DNA from: Salinibacillus kushneri
Lineage (GTDB): Bacteria > Bacillota > Bacilli > Bacillales > Alkalibacillaceae
DNA: 64,000 nt
Reading direction: 5' to 3'
Assembly: GCF_900111405.1 (NCBI RefSeq)
Contig: NZ_FOHJ01000007.1
Coordinates: 112,244 to 176,243 of the forward strand
Below, piece by piece: positions 17,689 to 25,912 of the stretch. The position numbers and the translations under genes were made by a program. The notes under the pieces were generated by a model. The model did no database searches. It was not told the origin of the DNA and worked only from the letters and a program-made list of their open reading frames with translations. How positions within the stretch are numbered: position 1 is the first letter of the stretch; each line of letters opens with the position of its first letter.

Positions 17689-18852
17689 TTAAGATGCCTT
17701 TTGCCGAACCACAGATGTCATGTTTAGTTTTGAATAACCAACATACGTTAAAATGAACATTCCTACAACAAAGGCGATAAAATAAGGGGAAATCATCTCC
17801 CTTATTACACCTGTTATAAATGAACTGATGATAATCCCTAAAGAATACACAGCAGACATGACTCCGAAGGCCCTGCCATGATATTTTGACGAGACACTTT
17901 CAGTAATGGCTGTTGCGATGGCCGGCATGACCAGTCCAAAGAAAAAGCCAACACAGAATAACATGACAGGCATGGACAAAGATAATCCAAATAACAAAAA
18001 CAAAGAAATATTCATTCCCGTCAAACCCGTTATAAACCTTTTAAAAGGATCGAAGCGGTTAACAAAAAAGAGTGACAAGGCGAGAAATGTTCCTAGCCCC
18101 ATAAAGCTAAATAACTGACCTGTATTTAATGTGGAAACGCCTTTTTCCACCGTTAAATATGGAATTTCATAAGCAATAACGCCGTGTATATACATAACGG
18201 CAAAGCCGGTTAAATAAATGAGCTTTAATTCCGGCGTCGTAAATACCCGCATTAAGCTTACCTGTTCTCCTCCTCTAGGCTCTTTCACAATAAAATGTCT
18301 TTCCTTTAAAAAACTCAAGCCATACAATCCTGTGAGGATCATAGAAGCTCCAATAAAAAAGTACGTATTGACATAGCCAATCCATACAACGAGCTGACCG
18401 CCAATTACCGGGGCCAGAATACTTGCTATAGTTGTAAGAATCCCGTTAATGGCCATGTTTTTCCCCTGCTGCCTCCGGTTTTTAGCGTATCCTGAAAGCA
18501 ATGTAAATGCTGCCGGGATTAAAAAAGCCATGGCAAACTCATTTAAGCCATGCAGAAAAAATAATTCCCTCGAATTTGATACAAATCCATGTGCAATAAA
18601 TAATCCCCCAGATACAAATAAAGGTAAAATGATAAATAACTTTTTACCAAAACGATCAACCAGCGGGCCAGCCATTAAATTTCCAACTAAATCAGACATC
18701 GAACCAAAGCTTAGCATCATTCCAATCAAAATACTCGTAGCACCAAAACCGGCCGCAAAGGGAGTAAATACTGGTGACTCAATACTCATAATCAGGCTGA
18801 TTAAAAACATTATCAAAAAGATAGGTAATTTTTCTACAGCTGCTTGTCTCAA
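17689..18852 (-). CDS. MFS transporter
   Basis: A 387-residue major facilitator with 12 predicted helices; the motif-A-like loop GPLVDRFGKKLF lies between helices 2 and 3, and a long central loop carries KERHFIVKEPRGGEQ. It is probably a drug or metabolite exporter of the DHA1 type; no substrate can be predicted. The open frame continues upstream to 18924, but GGGGAGAGG lies 8 bases before the TTG at 18852, so that start is preferred. It stands alone between two copies of the dispersed element. Confidence 0.85.
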   Translation of the reverse strand: MRQAAVEKLPIFLIMFLISLIMSIESPVFTPFAAGFGATSILIGMMLSFGSMSDLVGNLMAGPLVDRFGKKLFIILPLFVSGGLFIAHGFVSNSRELFFLHGLNEFAMAFLIPAAFTLLSGYAKNRRQQGKNMAINGILTTIASILAPVIGGQLVVWIGYVNTYFFIGASMILTGLYGLSFLKERHFIVKEPRGGEQVSLMRVFTTPELKLIYLTGFAVMYIHGVIAYEIPYLTVEKGVSTLNTGQLFSFMGLGTFLALSLFFVNRFDPFKRFITGLTGMNISLFLLFGLSLSMPVMLFCVGFFFGLVMPAIATAITESVSSKYHGRAFGVMSAVYSLGIIISSFITGVIREMISPYFIAFVVGMFILTYVGYSKLNMTSVVRQKAS

Positions 18853-19039
18853 TTTTTTCACCTCTCCCCACCATTTATATGCGGGAGAGATACAAATTAG
18901 ACGAGCCTTATAAGACAGTTGCAATTTTACTTCAATGAAAAAATAAGGCTTCTATGGTACCCATTTTATGAACCAAGAAGCCGATTTACATTTTTTGTAA
19001 AGGGTAAATCAGAGAATAATACGCTGCACAAGCTGTTGA

Positions 19040-19245
19040 AATACACGTAGACTCCTTTAAAAAATGTATGCACATTTTTCTCATGCGATGTAAAATCATC
19101 CAAGCTTTCCTTGCCCTGTGAGAGACGTGTGGTCCACGGCTCACTCGCGGAAAGCGTAGTGTATATTTCACCTACTACAAGGCAGAGCAACACACGATGC
19201 GAAAACAGCTTTATAAAACATACGCAGATCTGCAAGATGCCTTAC
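19040..19245. repeat. Dispersed intergenic element, copy C (partial)
   Basis: The block ACGTAGACTCCT...ATGTATGCACATTTTTCTC...GATGTAAAATCA (19046-19098) is about 90% identical to copy A at 4193. The remaining part holds GTGTATATTTC and diverges, and the GGGACA ends are missing. A hairpin GGCTTCT/AGAAGCC at 18947-18982 lies just before it. No gene is seen between 18853 and 19278. Confidence 0.65.
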
Positions 19246-19278
19246 GTTTAATCTTATGGAATATAAATCCACGTGTTT

Positions 19279-19449
19279 CTAGATGATTGGATAATAAGGT
19301 TCATATCTTGGATAGCAGTAGTATGGTGGTCTGGGACCAATTTTCGGAACGGTAAAGGGATGGGCATTCTCATCATATAGCAATTCTTCTGTTTCATTAG
19401 ACTGATTAATCAGCAGTAAATTCACTTCAGGATTGTAATAATAGTGCAT
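19279..19449 (-). CDS. Small tyrosine-rich protein
   Basis: A 56-residue protein, acidic in the middle and ending in a Pro/Tyr-rich tail (PPYYCYPRYEPYYPII), with HYYYN near the start. Such Tyr/Pro-rich small proteins are common among spore coat components, but this is only a compositional hint. GGAGGAAGTGG precedes the ATG at 19449. No family is recognised. Confidence 0.65.
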   Translation of the reverse strand: MHYYYNPEVNLLLINQSNETEELLYDENAHPFTVPKIGPRPPYYCYPRYEPYYPII

Positions 19450-19577
19450 TCCACTTCCTCCTTATTTCCTTTCTCTTCTATTACACTATTCTTATTTCAC
19501 ATAAACGAGCATGTACTGCACATCATTCGCCTAATAAACATAACTTAATTTTAAATAGTTGATGAGGAGGATGATCA

Positions 19578-20495
19578 ATGTCTTATAATCAATCAAACAA
19601 TCAACATTATCCCACGCACCCAAATTATGGAAAAATTACACAATATGAGGAAGTACCCCTGACCGTACCAGAACAACGCCAATTTCGCCAACCTGGAGTA
19701 GAAGGATTAATGGTACCCAAGCCCATTATCGAAAACCCCAACTACAAAGGAAGTGAAAAATTAAAAGGAAAAGTTGCACTCATAACAGGCGGAGACAGTG
19801 GAATGGGAGCTGCTGCTGCCATTATTTTTGCCAAGGAAGGGGCAGACGTTGCGATAGCTTACTTAGATGAGCATGAAGATGCGAGAAGAACTAAGGACAG
19901 AATTGAAGCAATTGGTAAACGTTGCTTATTGTTGCCTGGTGACCTTAGAAACAAACAGCAGTGTATAGATATTGTCAGACATACTGTGGAAACGTTTGGA
20001 AAGCTGGATATTCTATGCAATCATGTAGGCATTCAATTTCAGCAATTAAGCTTACTGGATATTACAGATGAACAATTTGACGACACCTTTAAAGTTAACA
20101 TTTACTCTCACTTTTACACTACTCGTGAAGCACTAAAATATTTAAAGGCAGGAAGCTCAATTATTAATACATCCTCTGTTGTTCCCTTTTATGGAAACGA
20201 ACAATTAATCGACTATACAGCAACAAAAGCAGCAAACATCGGATTTACTCGCTCTTTGGCAAACAGTTTGGTTAAGAAAGGCATTCGAGTCAATGCCATT
20301 GCTCCAGGAAAAATATGGACTCCGCTTATCCCATCCAGTTTTTCTGCAGATCAAGTACCACTTGCTGATAATCCTATGGGCCGGCAGGGACAGCCCTTTG
20401 AAGTTGCCCCAACTTTTGTCTATCTTGCCTCTGACGATTCTCGTTTTGTAACAGGCCAGGTCCTGCACGTAAATGGAGGACAGGTGTTAGAATGA
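19578..20495 (+). CDS. SDR oxidoreductase, general-stress (YdaD/Gsp39) type
   Basis: A 305-residue NAD(P)-dependent short-chain dehydrogenase with the roughly 45-residue N-terminal extension typical of the YdaD/YhxC group. The cofactor motif TGGDSGMG is near residues 70-77, NHVG replaces the usual NNAG, and the catalytic set includes INTSSV and [17 protein letters not shown] ends the domain as usual. GATGAGGAGG precedes the ATG. It is a single gene with a terminator behind it; the substrate is unknown. Confidence 0.9.
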   Translation: MSYNQSNNQHYPTHPNYGKITQYEEVPLTVPEQRQFRQPGVEGLMVPKPIIENPNYKGSEKLKGKVALITGGDSGMGAAAAIIFAKEGADVAIAYLDEHEDARRTKDRIEAIGKRCLLLPGDLRNKQQCIDIVRHTVETFGKLDILCNHVGIQFQQLSLLDITDEQFDDTFKVNIYSHFYTTREALKYLKAGSSIINTSSVVPFYGNEQLIDYTATKAANIGFTRSLANSLVKKGIRVNAIAPGKIWTPLIPSSFSADQVPLADNPMGRQGQPFEVAPTFVYLASDDSRFVTGQVLHVNGGQVLE

Positions 20496-20557
20496 TGCAC
20501 CAAACCTTATAAAGGGTTCATTGATTAACGCCGAACAATTTATGACTTCATCACAGG

Positions 20558-20591
20558 AAAAGCTGCTCTATTCCAAAACAGAGCAGCTTTT
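20558..20591. terminator. Bidirectional terminator after the SDR gene
   Basis: AAAAGCTGCTCT/AGAGCAGCTTTT, a 12-bp perfect stem between convergent genes. Confidence 0.88.
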
Positions 20592-20619
20592 CATTCCGCA
20601 TTAATCATATTTTGTTAAT

Positions 20620-21051
20620 TTATCCATCATGATCTGACCGTTTTTTTCGTAAATAGTGAACGAATGAATAAGAAGCAAGAAAACAAACAAACAACACTAT
20701 CCCTATAATAATGGCATTCCTTGTGCTGCCTCCATCTGGTCCAAACTTTACCAATAGTGCTGAGACCATTCCAACGACTGCCGCTATCACAACCTTAGGA
20801 TAATACGGCCCAGGAGCTTTCTTACCGGATTTGTCATCCATATCAACTGAGATTCTCAGATTTAGCCAGCTTAAGATAACTCCAGTTAAAATGAATACGA
20901 ACCATAGTGGATTATCGCTTACTTCACTAAATCCCTTTGATATGGTCTCATAAAGTAAAATCGCAACGATGCCTGCACTTTGGACGAGAAAAGCGATTCG
21001 AATATTTTTTAGATTTTGTAATATTAATCGTTCATCTTTAATCTTCTTCAT
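20620..21051 (-). CDS. Four-helix membrane protein paired with an HTH regulator
   Basis: A 143-residue protein with membrane helices at about 18-36, 49-66, 88-103 and 116-135 and basic ends. GAGGAGG lies 6 bases before the ATG at 21051, so an in-frame start at 21084 inside the regulator gene is rejected. It overlaps the end of the HTH gene by 14 bases. The architecture (small Xre-type regulator followed by a membrane protein) is repeated at 24380-25070. Function is not known; such pairs are often toxin-immunity-like or stress-sensing modules. Confidence 0.7.
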   Translation of the reverse strand: MKKIKDERLILQNLKNIRIAFLVQSAGIVAILLYETISKGFSEVSDNPLWFVFILTGVILSWLNLRISVDMDDKSGKKAPGPYYPKVVIAAVVGMVSALLVKFGPDGGSTRNAIIIGIVLFVCFLASYSFVHYLRKKRSDHDG

Positions 21052-21256
21052 GTTTTTCCTCCTCAGGAACCCAAAATACTTCATCCAGCGTTTTATTCAC
21101 TGCATAACAAATCGCTAAGCATAACTTAAGTGTAGGGTTATATTTTCCTTTCTCAATGAGACTAATCGTTTGCCGGGTAACCCCTACTTCTTCTGCTAAT
21201 TGCTGCTGTGTTAAATCCACCTGAACACGTGCTAATTTCACTTTGTTCTTCACCAT
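21038..21256 (-). CDS. Small Xre-type HTH regulator
   Basis: A 72-residue DNA-binding protein that is almost only a helix-turn-helix: LTQQQLAEEVGVTRQTISLI is the HTH at residues 15-34, followed by EKGKYNPTLKLCLAI and an acidic tail. AGGAGAGAG precedes the ATG. It belongs to the YozG-like group, which usually controls its own operon with a membrane protein. A 15-bp inverted repeat lies just upstream of its start (21279-21317) and is the obvious operator. Confidence 0.88.
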   Translation of the reverse strand: MVKNKVKLARVQVDLTQQQLAEEVGVTRQTISLIEKGKYNPTLKLCLAICYAVNKTLDEVFWVPEEEKHEED

Positions 21257-21268
21257 TATTCTCTCTCC

Positions 21269-21451
21269 TCAAGCTAATTGTAACATATATATTACATAAT
21301 TCAATATATATGTTACATAACAAATAAAGAAGATAAGTGTAACAACACTAAATAGTCTGTTTTTATATGGGAAGGGTCGTATTAATTCATATTGTTCCAA
21401 ACCGAACTTTTCATAGGCTTTATCAATGAGTCGCTTCAATTGAACATCCAT
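21269..21451 (-). CDS. Small membrane protein (uncertain)
   Basis: A 60-residue frame beginning MDVQLKRLIDKAYEKFGLEQ with one hydrophobic helix near the C-terminus. The last third is encoded by the operator palindrome of the HTH gene, so the C-terminus may be a fortuitous extension or the gene may be a truncated remnant. The stop lies 12 bases before the HTH start. No family is recognised. Confidence 0.4.
   Translation of the reverse strand: MDVQLKRLIDKAYEKFGLEQYELIRPFPYKNRLFSVVTLIFFICYVTYILNYVIYMLQLA
21279..21317. promoter_or_regulatory. 15-bp inverted repeat, likely operator of the HTH gene
   Basis: TGTAACATATATATT and its perfect reverse complement AATATATATGTTACA are separated by 9 bases, 23 bases upstream of the HTH start. 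Confidence 0.7.
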
Positions 21452-21551
21452 TATTTTCTCCCACTCTTTGATATCTTAATAACTTTTATCATTTAGCCTA
21501 AAAATTGTTAATCCTTACATTGTCATACGAAGTATAATATGTTAAAGTTTT

Positions 21552-21610
21552 ACTATATTGCATTACAATATAGTAGTATTTTTTTGCATAACTACATTGT
21601 AATACAATGT
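21552..21610. promoter_or_regulatory. Two PadR-type operators
   Basis: ACTATATTG-5-CAATATAGT (21552-21574) and ACATTGT-3-ACAATGT (21594-21610) are perfect palindromes 28-86 bases before the padR start. Both contain the ATTGnnntACAAT theme. Confidence 0.7.
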
Positions 21611-21637
21611 TAGCATTGTGGTGGAGGGGGTCCACGA

Positions 21638-21961
21638 TTGTCAACCAGTCAAATTTTAAAAGGGATATTAGAAGGATGTCTCCTGTCGATTATTTCAGAA
21701 GGAGAGACATATGGTTATGAAATCACTGAAAAGCTAAATAACCGTGGTTTGACGATGATAAGTGAAGGGAGCATCTATCCTGTTTTGCTTCGTCTGAAAA
21801 GGGAAGGTCTTGTTGAGACAACGAAAAAACAAGTTCCATCAGGCGGACCAAAACGGAAGTATTATAGATTAACAGAACAAGGGTTTGAGGAGCTGGAGAT
21901 ATTTAAGGAAAAATGGACAGTGATTTCAAATGGTGTAAATCAACTAATGAAAGGGGACTAG
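21638..21961 (+). CDS. PadR-family transcriptional regulator
   Basis: A 107-residue winged-helix regulator with the PadR hallmarks GILEGCLLSIISEGETYGYEI, SEGSIYPVLLRLKREGLV and GGPKRKYYRLTEQG. It starts at TTG 21638 after GGAGGGGG. Such regulators repress their own operon; here the partner is the HAAS-domain membrane gene starting 4 bases after its stop. Two palindromes upstream are the likely binding sites. Confidence 0.92.
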   Translation: MSTSQILKGILEGCLLSIISEGETYGYEITEKLNNRGLTMISEGSIYPVLLRLKREGLVETTKKQVPSGGPKRKYYRLTEQGFEELEIFKEKWTVISNGVNQLMKGD

Positions 21962-21965
21962 TGAC

Positions 21966-22713
21966 ATGGAATTATCAAAACGGAGCCAGGATTTTCTCGA
22001 AAAACTTAAGAGTGTACTTATTTTCAAGTGGCAAAAACGAGCATGAAATTGAGAAAATCATATCTGAATTAGAAGATCATCTCATGGAAGCTGAGAAGGA
22101 TGGAAAAGATGTAGAACACTTAATCGGACAAAGTCCTAAAGAATACATGGAACAACTTGCAGGTGAAATGGCATTTGATCTCAAAGGATTGTTAAAGTAT
22201 ATACCGGTTTTGCTTATAGGTGTATATGCTTATATCCTACTTGGGAATGCGGTTCAAGGCGGGATTGAATATTCATTATTGAAAGTCATAGGGGATTTGA
22301 CCATCTTTATTATCATGATGACCTTATTTGCAGGTTCATTTAAATATGTGGCGAGTCACACATTGTCTAAAACTAAAGAACGAATTCTCTTCTTCCTTTT
22401 GGGTAGTATACCGGTTGGATTATTTGTTGGATTAATGTTTCTTGATAAAACCGTTGATACGCCATCCATTGAATTTAATCCATTAGGAAATGCCATCACC
22501 ATTGGTTTGTGTATCTTAATTTTTATTGCAATCTCTATTTGGAGTAAAACGTGGGTATCCATTATTGTCCCTGCTATCCTTTATTTACCTGAAGTATTCC
22601 TAAGAATGACACCATTAGATAAAGAAATCCAAATGATTGTAAGTATGGTCATCATGTTTGGGGGATTATTCTTATACTTTTTTCTTGTCAACAAACAAGA
22701 AAAAATACGATAA
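21966..22713 (+). pseudogene. HAAS-domain membrane protein gene with a one-base frameshift
   Basis: The ATG at 21966 starts MELSKRSQDFLEKL, the expected beginning of a HAAS/DUF1700-like protein, but the frame then stops early. The continuation RVYLFSSGKNEHEIEKIISE and six membrane helices are in another frame. Removing one A in CTTAAGAGTG near 22003-22010 joins them into a product of about 248 residues. HAAS proteins are membrane partners of PadR regulators. It could be a read error or real inactivation. Confidence 0.8.
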
Positions 22714-22832
22714 ATAGTTATTCATAGGGGTATTCATTTTTCAAAGCAATGAATCCCCTCTAAATGATTAAGCTAAAAGATGTTATCTATTTTGATAATC
22801 CCTTCTTCAGCTATTCCCTATGTTTTTCAGAA

Positions 22833-23837
22833 TTAGCTCGTTTTTACATTAGCTTTCCTAAAACGATCAATTATCGATATTCCTGAATGTACCAATGTTA
22901 TCGTTATTGAGCCCCCTACCAAAATATTTTTGATATTTGTAAGGGTTAAATTAAACCAATCACTTAGTTGAGTAAGAAATTCAACTGTAAAAAGGTCAGC
23001 CCGGGTTAGAATGATAATAAATATAACGGCCGAGACGAATTCATAAATCATATTGAATGTAGCCAATTTTTGTGACCACTGTTTTTTGATCAATTTATAT
23101 ATAGCTAAGACAACCTCTGCGCCAATTAATAAAACAATCCATGTCCAAAACGACATAAGTACATCCTGGTTAAAAACTGGAATCACCAATCTTAGACCAT
23201 TGGCACCATTTTCATATATACCTAATAAATGATCCGCGTAAAAATAACCGGTTCCCCAAAATGCAGTCCAAATCAATCTTGCATAGACTTCAGATGTTTT
23301 AATAGCTTTCTTCTCTGAAACGTTTTTAGCCTGTTTTAAATGTTCAGGGCTCCAGGATTTGAAACCCATCCATCTAGGTAAACCATCATTCATTCCATCT
23401 ACACGTTCAATTAAAGCAAAGATGACGGTCAGCCAAACAAAAGCCTGAATCGATGCAGTAATGACATTTGAAATGACATCACCAATAAGAGAAAGCAGGG
23501 TTTGTAAAGCCGTATTGTCCTCAATTGAATTTAAGAATTCCACACCTACTACTGTTAAAAGGGAAATGACAATAGCAATCGGCAATATGATTTTGAGTAA
23601 TGACATATAAACATCATAATATTTCGGACCAATTAAATGCATAGGTTTTTCCCGATATTTGTTGGCTAAAACAGCAGGGTCACCCATTACTTCAAGCACC
23701 TGATAAACATCTTCTTCACCGTAATTTTCAGGAAGCATATCATAAATGGCCGATTCAAGCTCTAATGCAATATCCTTTCGTTCATCTTTGGGCAGCCACC
23801 TAGTAACCTCCTGGATATAGAGATCAATCAAATTCAT
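22833..23837 (-). CDS. HAAS-type membrane protein paired with PadR
   Basis: A 334-residue protein: an N-terminal HAAS-like helical domain (residues 1-60, YIQEVTRWLPKDERKDIALE then YQVLEVMGDPAVLANKYR) followed by about six membrane helices. Its ATG overlaps the padR gene end by 14 bases, so translation is coupled. GGGGAAGGTG precedes the start. The partner regulator probably controls it; the physiological role is unknown. Confidence 0.85.
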   Translation of the reverse strand: MNLIDLYIQEVTRWLPKDERKDIALELESAIYDMLPENYGEEDVYQVLEVMGDPAVLANKYREKPMHLIGPKYYDVYMSLLKIILPIAIVISLLTVVGVEFLNSIEDNTALQTLLSLIGDVISNVITASIQAFVWLTVIFALIERVDGMNDGLPRWMGFKSWSPEHLKQAKNVSEKKAIKTSEVYARLIWTAFWGTGYFYADHLLGIYENGANGLRLVIPVFNQDVLMSFWTWIVLLIGAEVVLAIYKLIKKQWSQKLATFNMIYEFVSAVIFIIILTRADLFTVEFLTQLSDWFNLTLTNIKNILVGGSITITLVHSGISIIDRFRKANVKTS

Positions 23838-24174
23838 GTTCACCTTCCCCCTCACTTAGGACACCATACAGTTTTTTGGTATTTTTCATCCATTCCTTTC
23901 GCAATTGGTGAAAAACTTCTTCCCCATACCCACTTAATTGATAGTACTTTCGTGGCCGTTTATCAGATTTATCCCAAAAACTCGTCACGAGTTTTTGTTT
24001 TTCCAGCCTTCGTAACAGTGGATATAATGTACTTTGTTCAATTACTACGCCGAGTTCTTTCAGTAACTGAACGAGCGAATAACCATATTGTGGTGATCTC
24101 AATTGACTTAAAACCGCCAGTGTTAAATTACCTCTTCTGATTTCGGTTAGGAGTGAATGAATTAATGGATCCAT
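23824..24174 (-). CDS. PadR-family transcriptional regulator
   Basis: A 116-residue winged-helix protein with LTLAVLSQLRSPQYGYSLVQ, IEQSTLYPLLRRLEKQKLV and RPRKYYQLSGYGEEV, all diagnostic of PadR. It is the second PadR module in 2.5 kb, oriented away from the first. A 14-bp inverted repeat lies just upstream of its start. Downstream it overlaps the HAAS membrane gene. Confidence 0.92.
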   Translation of the reverse strand: MDPLIHSLLTEIRRGNLTLAVLSQLRSPQYGYSLVQLLKELGVVIEQSTLYPLLRRLEKQKLVTSFWDKSDKRPRKYYQLSGYGEEVFHQLRKEWMKNTKKLYGVLSEGEGEHEFD

Positions 24175-24192
24175 ATCTTCGCCTCTTCCTAG

Positions 24193-24236
24193 TACTGTAT
24201 GACGTACACTATTTATATACTATACATCATACAGTA
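24193..24236. promoter_or_regulatory. PadR-type operator with 14-bp arms
   Basis: TACTGTATGACGTA and TACATCATACAGTA are inverted copies (13 of 14) separated by 16 bases, 19 bases upstream of the padR start. Confidence 0.7.
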
Positions 24237-24334
24237 TAAAAAAATAATTTCAAGACCTTTTAGAAAACTATAATCTAAAAATGCATTCTGTAAAGAACAA
24301 TGAGGGTAAACCCCTAAAGATTTAATAACGAATA

Positions 24335-24376
24335 AAAGCAGCCGCTCTTCATTTGGAAAGAGCAGCTGCTTTTTTA
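24335..24376. terminator. Terminator downstream of the second HTH module
   Basis: AAAAGCAGCCGCTCTT pairs with AAGAGCAGCTGCTTTT (one mismatch), ending in T6. Confidence 0.8.
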
Positions 24377-24379
24377 TAA

Positions 24380-24877
24380 CTAAAAATGCTTCTTTAACTT
24401 TGATTTAGAAATTTGATAAAGGAGAGTCCCGTATAGGATTCCTCCAATCCCCCATATAACTGTTTGCACCCAGTTTACGACAATTTCTCCCGTGGACAAA
24501 TAAGGAAATAAATACTGCATAATAAAAAACATGAAGAGTCCCCATTGAATACCAGCTAATATGGATGATTTTTTTATACGTTTCCTTTTATCCCTATACT
24601 CTTCTATAGAAGCACAATCTGTTTCATCAAGCTGCCTTTTTCTTAACCTTGTCATGATTAGCGTTGCATAGACCATATTGATAATGAAAAGTAATAGGGT
24701 CATCAAAGAAAACTGATTGTGAATCGTATCCAAAATAAGACTTACAAACATTAATAACATCGACAAATACCACAACAAAATGCCTGAGAAGGCTAACTCT
24801 TTATAGATTTCGTGTTGTTGATATTCATCTCGATTGTCAACTGCTCCAATAAAGTGATTTAGCAACTTTTCTCTCAT
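24380..24877 (-). CDS. Four-helix membrane protein paired with an HTH regulator
   Basis: A 165-residue protein with an N-terminal amphipathic region, two adjacent helices (about 33-50 and 58-76), a charged DUF3278-like linker (EYRDKRKRIKKSSI) and two more helices. GGAGG lies 8 bases before the ATG at 24877. The upstream HTH gene ends 4 bases away. Same architecture as the module at 20620-21256, though sequence similarity between the membrane proteins is low. Confidence 0.7.
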   Translation of the reverse strand: MREKLLNHFIGAVDNRDEYQQHEIYKELAFSGILLWYLSMLLMFVSLILDTIHNQFSLMTLLLFIINMVYATLIMTRLRKRQLDETDCASIEEYRDKRKRIKKSSILAGIQWGLFMFFIMQYLFPYLSTGEIVVNWVQTVIWGIGGILYGTLLYQISKSKLKKHF

Positions 24878-24881
24878 TGTT

Positions 24882-25070
24882 TTACTCCTCCCAAAATAAG
24901 GCATTTAAATCTGTTTTCAGTACTCTGGATAAAGAAATACACAACGACAACGAAGGGTTATACTTATCATTCTCAATTAAATTTACCGTTTGTCTTGCCA
25001 CCCCTACTTTTTTGGCTAATTCAATCTGAGTGAATTTCTGTTTCATCCTGTACTCTTTGACTCTATTCAA
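24882..25070 (-). CDS. Small Xre-type HTH regulator
   Basis: A 62-residue protein consisting of the HTH (FTQIELAKKVGVARQTVNLI) followed by ENDKYNPSLSLCISLSRVLK and ending LFWEE; clearly paralogous to the regulator at 21038. The frame is open to an ATG at 25091, but GAAAGG sits 9 bases before the TTG at 25070, giving MNRVKEYRMKQ, the usual family start. Repeated ATATATATGAC sites lie upstream. Confidence 0.85.
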   Translation of the reverse strand: MNRVKEYRMKQKFTQIELAKKVGVARQTVNLIENDKYNPSLSLCISLSRVLKTDLNALFWEE

Positions 25071-25098
25071 GACAAACATCCTTTCGGTCATTATATTT

Positions 25099-25141
25099 AC
25101 AATATATATGACTTTTTGTTATATGTCAAATATATATGACA
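25099..25141. promoter_or_regulatory. Direct-repeat operator of the second HTH gene
   Basis: AATATATATGAC occurs at 25101-25112 and 25129-25140, and GTCAaaTATATATGAC makes the second copy palindromic. The core ATATATATG is shared with the operator of the first HTH gene (21279). Confidence 0.6.
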
Positions 25142-25309
25142 CAAAATTTATCCAGTATATTGGCCCGAAGACTACTTTGTTACTGAAATTCTGTATGAAA
25201 ACCATGCCAAAACATTTGTTGGTAATTAATTACCTTTTATGTAAATTTTTGTTGAAATAAAAATATTAAACAATCAGTTCTATAACTTAATATTTCACAG
25301 GAGTTGAGG

Positions 25310-25546
25310 ATGTTGGCTTTATTACGTTGTTCCCAGGCTTTAGCTTATTTATTAAGCTTTATACTAATCCTTCTTTTTGTCTCTTCAAATCTAATTTTTT
25401 GGGGATTTACAGTTTTATGGAATATTACGATAGGTATATACGGATTATTTAAAAAGAGCCCATATAATTCTTTAACTCTATTAGGGGTTGGATATGTTTA
25501 TGGGGTTTTATTACTCATGTTTTATAAAACCTGTTTCATCATGTAA
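25310..25546 (+). CDS. Small membrane protein
   Basis: A 78-residue protein with two or three hydrophobic helices (about 8-28, 30-44 and 55-72). AGGAG lies 6 bases before the ATG at 25310. No family is recognised. It stands alone. Confidence 0.6.
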   Translation: MLALLRCSQALAYLLSFILILLFVSSNLIFWGFTVLWNITIGIYGLFKKSPYNSLTLLGVGYVYGVLLLMFYKTCFIM

Positions 25547-25912
25547 TCACTTCATATATAAAATGGAAACCGATTATGAAATCATTTATGCACCCATATT
25601 TAAAAGGCTCTGTTAAATATGGGTGTTGATTTGCGCTCCAGTGCGCTCCAATCAACCTGGTATTAAATCAACAATAAGCTTTAACATAGCCTATTACATA
25701 CAAAAGGAACTTGGCTTTAGGTGGCTGCTACCTTAAAAGCCAAGTTCTATTTCTATTACATATACATCTTCTATTTAAGCAAGGTTGTACGATAAGGAAT
25801 AGTCTCTTACCAGTAAAAAGATGCGTATCATTCATTATCCTTCTTTTCGTCGTAATAATTCCAAAAATATAATAGAAGCCCCAAAATACAATAAGAGGGC
25901 AGCTATGCTGTT
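25547..25912. other. Intergenic region with hairpins
   Basis: It contains an inverted repeat GTTGATT...AATCAAC near 25625-25656 and a perfect 12-bp hairpin GAACTTGGCTTT/AAAGCCAAGTTC (25707-25747) that probably terminates the glycosyltransferase transcript. A minus-strand open frame at 25728-25916 reads through the hairpin and is not credible. Confidence 0.55.

Noticed and set aside
18449..18913. 154-codon plus-strand open frame
   Set aside because: Antisense to the MFS transporter gene; its composition reflects the complementary membrane-helix codons.
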